This document shows positions 58,601 to 64,000 of a stretch of DNA of 64,000 nucleotides, piece after piece (the first letter of the stretch is position 1; every line of letters begins with the position of its first letter). Source of the DNA: Loripinus fragilis (Eukaryota; Mollusca; Bivalvia; Lucinida; Lucinidae); NCBI GenBank assembly GCA_964019695.1, contig OZ026530.1, positions 27,850,108 to 27,914,107 of the forward strand. Reading direction: 5' to 3'. Both the position numbers and the translations under genes were made by a program. The notes under the pieces are model-generated. The model saw nothing but the letters and a program-made list of their open reading frames with translations. It had not been told where the DNA came from and ran no database searches.

Positions 58601-58852
58601 TGTCTTCCGCCCCTCTCCGTCGACACCGGGCTCCAAAGACAGCTCAACATGTGACTGAGATGTTGTGTCGGGTTCATCACATTCCTGGGCCCCAGGGTCC
58701 ATTGACAGAATGCCATGGTGTGGCTGAGTTTCTGTCTTTGGTTCATGTCCGTGGGCCCCGGGGTCCATAGACAGGCTAGCTACAACTTCTTGGGAAGGTT
58801 TCACCCCTCGTAGTGATTGAACTTTCAGAGACTCATGCAACTTTGTGGCCAT
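49418..58852 (-). CDS. SLC25A42: Mitochondrial coenzyme A carrier (SLC25A42-like), seven coding exons
   Basis: Reconstructed CDS = complement of 58538-58852, 57295-57403, 55732-55921, 54138-54254, 52809-52960, 50676-50798, 49418-49629 (1218 nt, 405 aa). Every junction has GT-AG ends and matching phase. The product is an inner-membrane carrier with three tandem ~100-residue modules, each with the PX[DE]XX[KR] signature: PLDRTK (exon 2), PLDMVR (exon 4), PLDIVR (exon 6). Diagnostic stretches resemble vertebrate SLC25A42: [62 protein letters not shown]. By family, it imports CoA in exchange for adenine nucleotides. The N-terminus is about 75-80 residues longer than human (318 aa) and carries an imperfect ~22-residue repeat (SMDPGA, SMDPGA, SLEPGV). 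Introns are full of MITEs, and exons 1 and 6 have tandemly duplicated splice junctions. Alternatives (other CoA/ADP carriers, e.g. SLC25A16) fit less well. Confidence 0.93.
49651..49830. mobile_element. Family D MITE in SLC25A42 intron 6
   Basis: Core 'gggtactcaaaagaaccgtc' / 'gacggctcttttaggcaccc'. Begins about 20 bp upstream of the exon 7 acceptor. Confidence 0.8.
49918..50575. mobile_element. Family C MITE split by another MITE
   Basis: Family C sequence at 49918-50032 (ccagaaaacctgtctttgag) and 50447-50575 (aataacaaaggcgctgatca) is separated by about 414 bp with inverted ends gggttcatacaggc / gcctgtgcgaaccc. The inner element is rich in 'aaggacttttcaaggactt' motifs. Both lie in intron 6. 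Confidence 0.7.
50676..50798 (-). CDS. SLC25A42: SLC25A42 exon 6 (with PLDIVR)
   Basis: Acceptor 'ctgtgtttcag' at 50799-50800, donor 'gcag/gtaggt' at 50675-50674. Encodes [20 protein letters not shown] then [15 protein letters not shown]. Only this copy of the locally repeated exon start is followed by the donor. Confidence 0.92.
50712..51630 (-). repeat. 116-bp minisatellite made of an intron/exon boundary, 8 copies
   Basis: Acceptors (minus-strand AG) recur at 50799, 50915, 51031, 51147, 51263, 51381, 51497 and 51615 (spacing 116, twice 118). Each unit holds the polypyrimidine tract, the tttcag acceptor and the first ~86 bp of SLC25A42 exon 6, but no donor. Two units have an extra GT in a (GT)n run, giving 118. 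Long minus-strand frames here are alternate-phase readings of the unit and not separate genes. Confidence 0.95.
51640..52808. other. SLC25A42 intron 5
   Basis: A+T-rich. 52635-52740 resembles 3535-3640 (old dispersed repeat). Nothing else recognised. Confidence 0.5.
52809..52960 (-). CDS. SLC25A42: SLC25A42 exon 5
   Basis: Acceptor 'tcttttgtag' and donor 'gcag/gtatat'. Encodes [20 protein letters not shown] to [13 protein letters not shown]. The usual Pro of the P(Y/F)AG motif is Val here (AVYSGIGF). Confidence 0.92.
53012..53201 (+). mobile_element. tRNA-derived SINE A in intron 4
   Basis: Head 'gcagtggctcagtggtagag', B-box region 'gattttagcctcact' (decayed), tail 'gggacatagtcaaatcaaac'. 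Inserted antisense to SLC25A42, about 50 bp upstream of exon 5. Confidence 0.8.
53237..53770 (+). repeat. Dispersed repeat, second copy (possible Penelope-like 3' region)
   Basis: Second copy of the repeat at 34912-35400. Starts with gggtcaggcctcagactcaatga, resembling the Naiad RTSDSMM coding end, then non-coding sequence. Confidence 0.5.
53863..54107. mobile_element. Family E MITE in intron 4, with tandem inner hairpin
   Basis: Ends 'cagttaaacctgtgtaaa' / 'gttttacacaagtttgactg'. The inner 'aaaagtattgcag..gagcattctgcaatac' unit occurs twice. It sits 30 bp downstream of the exon 4 donor. Confidence 0.8.
54138..54254 (-). CDS. SLC25A42: SLC25A42 exon 4 (with PLDMVR)
   Basis: Acceptor 'tttttttaag', donor 'gataa/gtatgt'. 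Encodes [20 protein letters not shown] then [18 protein letters not shown]. Confidence 0.92.
54255..55557. other. SLC25A42 intron 3
   Basis: A+T-rich, with one inverted pair (gactcacaggggtcagtcca at 54859; cccctgtggactgac at 54970). No gene. Confidence 0.5.
55558..55716. mobile_element. Family A MITE lacking its palindrome
   Basis: Ends 'taactctttgccccctggtg' / 'aggaggcaaagagtta'. Where other copies have the ~60-bp palindrome, this reads straight from 'ttttgcaagca' to 'ctttgacactctgatgg'. It ends 16 bp from the exon 3 donor. Confidence 0.85.
55732..55921 (-). CDS. SLC25A42: SLC25A42 exon 3
   Basis: Acceptor 'tctattttcag', donor 'aggaagaa/gtaagt'. Encodes [40 protein letters not shown], then [20 protein letters not shown]. 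Confidence 0.92.
55940..56090. repeat. Dispersed repeat of unknown class in intron 2
   Basis: Copy of the repeat at 29430-29610 (gtattattgaatttatta; tgtgaggctttgtgggg). Confidence 0.55.
56240..56640. mobile_element. Family D MITE interrupted by a family C MITE
   Basis: Family D arm 'ttgtcaaccaaaacat' stops at about 56304. Family C follows (cttcgtagcgagataacctg ... aggttttctagtgtcgaggc, to about 56528). Then family D resumes (atgttgtgggtactcaagg). Confidence 0.75.
56826..56978. repeat. Inverted-repeat element
   Basis: 'atagtaacttgatctgg' at 56826 and 'ccagatcaagttactat' ending at 56972. Inner gatgaggtcatacc / ggcctcatcc and ggatcaccc / gggtgatcc arms. Confidence 0.75.
57295..57403 (-). CDS. 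SLC25A42: SLC25A42 exon 2 (with PLDRTK)
   Basis: Acceptor 'ttactttgcag', donor 'ccaga/gtaagt'. Encodes [20 protein letters not shown] then [16 protein letters not shown]: first helix and first carrier signature. Confidence 0.93.
57644..57835. mobile_element. Family D MITE in intron 1
   Basis: Starts 'ccaggcctttagttaaga' and ends 'gcttatctaaacct'. Core hairpin 'actcaaaagaaccgcctcaa'. Confidence 0.8.
57950..58540. repeat. Three tandem copies of the exon 1 donor region plus hairpin
   Basis: Minus-strand copies of the exon 1 end and donor occur at 58538 (functional, aacgaaaag/gtagga), 58303 (tttgaaaag/gtagga) and about 58011 (aatgtaag/ggtagg). Each is followed by 'aacccttttgcactcag'-type sequence. 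A family D-like hairpin lies between copies (58160-58235 and 58400-58475). Confidence 0.75.
58538..58852 (-). CDS. SLC25A42: SLC25A42 exon 1 (first coding)
   Basis: ATG 58852-58850 in good context (gtaATGG). Encodes [20 protein letters not shown], the repeats [20 protein letters not shown] / [20 protein letters not shown] / [16 protein letters not shown], then [12 protein letters not shown] and donor gtagga. The extension is acidic and low in hydrophobics, unlike a classic cleavable presequence. Confidence 0.85.
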
Positions 58853-58892
58853 TACATCTTGTTGCAACTATGTGTAGTTATTTCATAAACCT
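58853..58892 (-). promoter_or_regulatory. 5'UTR junction with two minimal uORFs
   Basis: Acceptor 'tttttttcag' (AG at 58892-58891) implies an upstream non-coding exon. The 38-nt leader after it contains ATG-AAA-TAA (58886-58878) and ATG-TAA (58857-58852), whose stop overlaps the A of the main ATG. Confidence 0.55.
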
Positions 58893-59261
58893 GAAAAAAA
58901 AGTATGAAACTAAATTATATTTCAACCCTTAGACAAAAAAAAAATATAAAAGTTTGGTTTCCAGAAACATCTAAAATATACATGTACATATTTAACAGTC
59001 AGTAGGAAGACAAAACTTTTTTTTTAGAGCTTTTTTATTGGAAAAGCATGAAAATCTTTCATTATATCCTAAAAAATAAAGAAATGGTCTCACTGATATC
59101 CCCAAAAACAGAGTGGGCCCCCAAAAAGTAGGGTTGGTAGAGTTTCTGGAAACAATCCCACTACTTTTTTTTCTTGAAAATGTAGTGTGCTTTTAATGTC
59201 TGTTGCATAAACATATATTCATGTGCACTTCAGAATAGATTTTTCTGACAAGACTTTATCA
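58893..59261. other. Probable first intron of SLC25A42, nothing recognised
   Basis: A+T-rich with homopolymers. Confidence 0.4.
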
Positions 59262-59400
59262 TGGCACCAAACAATATGTACCCTGATCAGACGTCTCCAA
59301 GGGGAGCAGTCTGATCTGGGTCCAAATTGTTTGCGCTAAACGCTACTAAATAACATTAGCAGACAAGAGGAGCAGACGACACAAGTCATGACTGGAATGC
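59262..59400. mobile_element. Family A-like MITE
   Basis: 'caccaaacaatatgtaccct' and 'gatctgggtccaaattgttt' flank 'cagacgtctccaagggg'. 'gcagacgacac' near 59380. Confidence 0.6.
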
Positions 59401-59895
59401 TTAGGGTTAATAGATGTCCCAGCTCATGAGATTTAAAAAAACGAGTCCAGCTAAGCACACACTGGTCAACGGAAATGCAAAAGCTTCTCGCATGTCACAT
59501 TTATGATCGGTGAACAACAGTGTAAAACTAACAGAAAATATGTCTCATACCTTTTTTGACTGTCACTAATCCGATTTTTTTCTAGAAGCATGTGCTTTCC
59601 ATTTAAGAAGCCTAAGCGTTTCGCGAGAAGCCTTTGTGTTTCAGTTGACCAGTGTGAAAGCATGTATAATCATGATCAGGACCCAGGCTAGCATAAGGCC
59701 CTTAGTAACCATGGATATATAACAGAGGGCCAGATAAGCTTTCAGACCAGTTGGGTATTTTCCCTACCTGAGAATTTTTTTTATTAATAAGCAATTGAGT
59801 AATGACGTTTTTACCACTTATGATTTTCAAATTGCTTTTTCCATAATAAAAATTTTAGGTAAGGTAGGCACAAATATTCATTTTTTTCTGAAATA

Positions 59896-60823
59896 CGAGG
59901 GTCAGTCAAAAATAACTAAGAGTTGATTCATATCTCTTACAATAGGTTAACGTACAATAGTGAAATTTGGCACATGCATGCAATGAACTGTCCTGCGTCA
60001 AAATATGCAATATACAAGACCATGCAAAGTATAGATCGATGTTGCTTAGCAACCGAAGAATGTGAAATAAAGTCATGCGTTCACGCTGGAATATAGCGTT
60101 GCCATGGAAACACTATACAAATTTAAGTTTCATCAACTTGTAAATTTGTTGCAAATACAGTATGTGAATGTATTTTGTGAAATGCAACAACTGAGATTGA
60201 GGCGTTGGAATTTTATTACATAAATAAGAGGAAAATTAACAAAATTTTCTGAAAATTTCACCCCAAAATATACCCCACCCACCAGTTACGGTTCATTTTA
60301 GGGCAATATTATCAACTAAGTATCATATGATATGACCATTTCATTGTATTTAGTAATTGGTTTTGACATTTGAATGCATATCTTGAATATTCCCACGAAT
60401 AAATGGCTGCCATAGCAACAAAATCTGGTCTTTTAGTTAAAATTGGAATTTCCATCGATTTTGGTTGATGGGCAACGAACATTGCGTGTATTGTATTTAC
60501 TATCTATTACACTTCTTCAAAACATTGCTAACACATTGTTTGATACAATTGGAGAGATATAAGGTCCATTATTATACTGTTTTAGATTTGAAATGATTTT
60601 AAATTCATGGCTGCTTAGTCAGAAGTGTCACCAGCGCGAACGCACATAGCTGAGAGACGGTCTTCGGTTGCCTTGCAACAGCGCATTGAAGATTATGAGA
60701 CGTCAACTTCTATATGTTATGAAGCCCGACGGTTCATTCTATATGTGTATACAGTTTCAGCCAAAACTGCCGACCCAGTAAAAAGATATTAACCAACTCT
60801 CAGTTATTTTTGACTGACCCTCG
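59896..60823. mobile_element. mariner-type MITE
   Basis: TIRs 'cgagggtcagtcaaaaataa' / 'ttatttttgactgaccctcg' continuing to ctaagagttg / caactctcag, with TA on both sides. 928 bp, no transposase frame. Confidence 0.85.
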
Positions 60824-61380
60824 TAATATATCATTTTATGCATTTTGAAAGGCATTCCGCAGAAAACTTAAAAAAATTCTAGGTCTCGTCAGTAGGTAGG
60901 GTAGGGTTACCCTAAACACAGGTATTTTTTTATTTGGCCTAATTAAATTGCTTTTGCTTTCCCCATTACGTATTCTGAAATACTTGCTTTTTTTTAAAAA
61001 ATATAATTGCTTAACCCTTGTCCTGCTGAACCCTGATATATCCTCTTTAGAAAACTGGGTAGATCCAGATCAGCTGGCTTCTGATGAAGCTATCTGATCA
61101 GGATCTACAGTCTACACTGTTTGCCATGCAACCTCAGAAATCACTCACTGAGTCTAACTGTATCAGTTGAAATCACCCAACTTGCTTGAAAACAGAAATG
61201 AATTAGTTTATTGAGCAGGACAAGGTTTTAATAACCCAAAAAGCAGCTTATTTGTTCCTCTGTATACAGTCATTATGGAAATATACATGCAAGTTTGCCA
61301 TTAATTTCATTATTCAACTTGAGCAATATTATTTATTATATAACTAAGTAAAAAGACTGATTTTCATTGGCTTAGAGCGC
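60824..61380. repeat. Intergenic with palindrome-core repeat
   Basis: 'gtagatccagatcagctggc' / 'gctatctgatcaggatctac' at 61071-61108, enclosed by 'cccttgtcctgctgaa' and 'gagcaggacaaggtt' (61016-61227), i.e. a ~210-bp inverted-repeat unit. Confidence 0.65.
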
Positions 61381-61780
61381 TCACGTGGCCAGTCTACATA
61401 TTGTCATATTCACTGGCTGGCGCGCGCTTGCTGGTGAATATTAGTTACTAAAATTAGATTGCTTGTGTTTTTTCCGTTTCGGTTCTGCTTTTCTAAAGCG
61501 TCGTGAGTAATCCTATCGTAGTTACCGAGAACGCGACAAATCACGCACTGGAGCTGATCTATTTCGATTTTATTGCACAATAAACGGCGAAAACAAATTT
61601 GAAGTCTTCAGCTTCTTCCTACTTTCCGACTGTGCACTGAAGAACTCCCGCCAATACTTAGACCACGTCGCATACGTTTACATGTATTTGTAACGTCTTT
61701 CAAGCGTAAAAACGACGTTACACCGTCTAACGCCATAAATGACGTCGTTTATCAGTAACATATGACGTCAGTTATCACAC
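61381..61780. promoter_or_regulatory. CpG cluster with CRE-like TGACGTCA, possible promoter/first exon
   Basis: I count about 30 CpG dinucleotides in 400 bp, far above the flanks. It includes a perfect TGACGTCA (61763-61770) and further gacgtcg/acgacgtt sites. It lies 2.5 kb upstream of the SLC25A42 start on the correct side, so it could be that gene's promoter. It could also serve a gene beyond the window. Confidence 0.35.
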
Positions 61781-62049
61781 ATTTACCCTGTGCTTTCAAA
61801 GCTGTGAATTATTGTTTGGCATATCACACTTATTTTATCATCGGCTCTACATGCGAAGTGTGTTAGAATTCTTGTTTGTAAATGTTGAATGATGACACTC
61901 ATGCACAACATATATGCAATAGTAAAAGAGTGGTCTTATTTAGGTTTGCACCGTTTCTGCTAAAATGCTTGACTGTCCCAAAACCAGTATTTTTTTCCAG
62001 GTGCAATGATACCTGTACATCGTTCTCTAAATGTTATATAATAAAACAG

Positions 62050-62178
62050 TTATTGACTAATGAGGCATTGGATATGATGTGATATCGACCAGATAATACC
62101 AATATTGACCAAGCCTCGGTCAATATTGGTATTATCTGGTCGATATCACATCATATCCAATGCCTCATTAGTCAATAA
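62050..62178. repeat. Perfect 61-bp-arm palindrome
   Basis: 62050-62110 and 62118-62178 are exact reverse complements around the 7-bp centre 'aagcctc'. Starts 'ttattgactaatgaggcatt'. No coding potential. Confidence 0.93.
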
Positions 62179-62303
62179 TTGTATAATAATCCCTGAAGCC
62201 AAATCAATAACCTATAAAAATGGAACAGTAATAATACTATTCACTTGCAAAATATCTTATTGAAATAAAATGCAAAATACTTCATGATTGTATTTAATAA
62301 TTG

Positions 62304-62552
62304 AGCCAGTGCATGAGATTTCCAACGAGGTGGTATGTGCGACCAGCAAAGCCTCAGATCAGCCTGCGCATATAATCTAATCAGTCTGGTCAGAGCCTTT
62401 GCTACATTGTAGTTGCCTGAGTATTCTATGATTGTTAAGCTACTGACTGAACATGGTTTGGAGTTTCTTAGCTTAAAAAGAGGCTGCAGAGGCTCGTCTG
62501 AGTCCACACTTGTCAAAATGTCAAATTGTTGGAATTCTCATGCCGCAGCTCA
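62304..62552. mobile_element. Family B MITE
   Basis: Ends 'gagccagtgcatgagatttc' / 'gaattctcatgccgcagctc'. Same body as 31440-31678. Confidence 0.8.
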
Positions 62553-62654
62553 TATATTATGAATGCTTTAAATTATGCAAGACACTTCTGCCCTCAACTC
62601 ATAAGAATAACATCTCTAGTAGACTGATATTCAGTCTCCAATGAGGGTCCGGAT

Positions 62655-62945
62655 GGGGTATAATGATTAGTGAATAATGACCTTATTTTATAACGAATAG
62701 TGAATAATGAGCCAAAAAAATAATGAATAGTGAATAATGAAGGCCTAGAAAATAATGAATAATCCTATTTTTTTAATGAATTGAAGAAAAAATAATCAAT
62801 AGTGAATAATCAGATTTCTTTGCCATCTGTCTTACTTTTAATGAATAATTGGTCTTACTTTAATGAATAACCCAAAATTTTAATGAGATGAATAATGGGC
62901 TAAATTTTTAATGAATAGTGAATATCAGACCCCCCCCCCCCACCC
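62655..62945. repeat. Low-complexity 'aatgaatagtgaataatga' tandem array
   Basis: About ten degenerate units of gaataatga / aatagtgaa type, ending in C homopolymer runs. Confidence 0.8.
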
Positions 62946-62975
62946 CCCCCAATGCCAATTTCATTTTACTTCATA

Positions 62976-63140
62976 TGGGCCTCGATATGAGAAAACCTGT
63001 CTTCAGGGTTTCCAACAAAGTAAGATTCAAACCAGCCTGCTCAGCTACAGAGACTAGCTAGTAAATTAAAATTTTGCCCGTAGCAAGTCTAGATATGATG
63101 CTTTCCAATAAGCGAATAACAAAGGCCCTGATCAGACTCC
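62976..63140. mobile_element. Family C MITE fragment
   Basis: Starts 'gggcctcgatatgagaaaac', contains 'gctacagagactagctagta', and stops after 'aaaggccctgatcagact', losing the right TIR. Confidence 0.75.
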
Positions 63141-63304
63141 CCCTCTGTCAATACTCCAGAAGTGGTCAATACTGGTTGATTGAAAAATTGAGTGGTTGAT
63201 TGAGTTTTTAGTGGTCATTTGAAAACTGGGAATGTCGTTTTGGCTTTCACCTTAGTAGTGGAGTTCATTAAAATGTAATAGTTGATCTGAGTGCTGAAAC
63301 TGTT

Positions 63305-63498
63305 GGGTTAATTTGTTTGTTTGATTTGATTCTTTACTTCCACTCAACAATCTTTCAGTTATATAGGGTTGAACCAGTACTTAGCTAGGATAAATGTGTC
63401 TTGCTCAAGGACACAATGCAGCGATGCTGGTGAGGCTCGAACCCGCCTCCCCTCGGTTACGAGTAAAGCACTCTACCATTGAGCCACTGCGCTCCCTA
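63305..63498 (-). mobile_element. tRNA-derived SINE A, full length
   Basis: Minus strand: 'gcgcagtggctcaatggtag', B-box 'gcgggttcgagcctcac', tail 'gtaaagaatcaaatcaaac'. The B-box is closer to consensus than in the copy at 31790. Confidence 0.85.
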
Positions 63499-63822
63499 CC
63501 AAGGTGTCAAATGTAGAAAACTGTATAAAAGGAACTGTGCCCCTTACCGTTTATGTGTGTTACAGGGATACAGACTAACCTTTTTTCACCAGGAGCAAGC
63601 TGGGCCCCTAAAACAAAATGATTGGGGGCCCAGCCCAAAACTAAGGGTCCAAGGTTTCTGCGGAAAATTAAACTAATTTCAACAGCATTGCCAAGCATTA
63701 ATTTTGCTTTACTCATAATTGAAGTCAAAGACCCTCAAATCTGTTTACAATATTAACCAAAAAAGCGCCACCTATAATTTGCAGCAGACGACAATTTCAA
63801 ATTTTTCTGCTTTTTTAAAAAT

Positions 63823-63892
63823 AACAAATAAGGAATAATATTTCATGAGAATCGTCTGCTGGCAGACGATTCTCATGAAACATCATACCTTA
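63823..63892. repeat. 34-bp-arm palindrome
   Basis: 'tttcatgagaatcgtctgc' and 'gcagacgattctcatgaaa' are exact complements around 'tg'. Outer 'aaataaggaataat' / 'atcataccttattt' pair with mismatches. Confidence 0.85.
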
Positions 63893-64000
63893 TTTTTTCG
63901 AAAATTAGGAAAGATGTCCCAAATTTTGTCATCTGCTGCAGTCGTGATTGTCGTTTTAAGGGTTAATTAACAGTATTTGTAAATAGCTGAATGAAGATTT

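Overview
The window looks like A+T-rich nuclear DNA of a mollusc, most likely a marine bivalve (clam). The evidence is intron-containing genes with GT-AG junctions, a protostome-type Toll-like receptor, tRNA-derived SINEs, a Naiad-type Penelope-like retroelement, and very many short palindromic or foldback DNA elements. Species is not determined.

Only two host protein-coding genes are well supported. (1) A Toll-like receptor with one coding exon, + strand, 25378-28947 (1189 aa): signal peptide, about 28 leucine-rich repeats in two blocks split by cysteine clusters, one transmembrane helix and a divergent TIR domain. (2) A mitochondrial coenzyme A carrier (SLC25A42-like), - strand, seven coding exons from 58852 down to 49418, reconstructed exon by exon with consistent splice phases (405 aa). 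The two genes have no evident functional link.

The rest is accessory DNA. 1-25 kb: decayed and nested Penelope-like fragments (1.8-2.5 kb), a large Naiad element (7139-10718) inserted in a MITE, a TTAA-flanked foldback element, a deleted Tc1-type element, a 560-bp foldback element, and a broken ORF1-like gene between two 407-bp direct repeats (16.3-19.35 kb). 29-46 kb: SINEs, MITE families B-G, a Tc1 element, divergent Penelope fragments. 46.07-48.74 kb: a decayed hAT element inside a tRNA-Thr-like sequence. 49-59 kb: SLC25A42, its introns filled with MITEs and with two locally expanded splice junctions (eight tandem copies of one acceptor, three copies of one donor). 59-64 kb: a mariner-type MITE, a CpG cluster that may be a promoter or first exon, a 61-bp-arm perfect palindrome, and more SINE/MITE copies.

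The most interesting signal is the Naiad reading frame: from 7141 to 10185 it is interrupted only by four in-frame TGA codons. Two of these sit at conserved zinc-finger cysteines and a third at a position I believe is usually cysteine. This matches the selenocysteine recoding described for clam Naiads. Second is the birth of a minisatellite from an intron/exon boundary in SLC25A42.

Repeat families are called A-G here for convenience. A: palindrome-core MITE ending near 'gcagacgac'. B: 'ggatttccaacaatgtgg' TIRs. C: 'gaaaacctgtctt' TIRs. D: 'actcaaaagaaccgtctc' hairpin. E: 'cagtaaaacctgt' TIRs. F: 'ggttataaaactttttc' TIRs. G: 'ttacttgacttttcgctta' TIRs.
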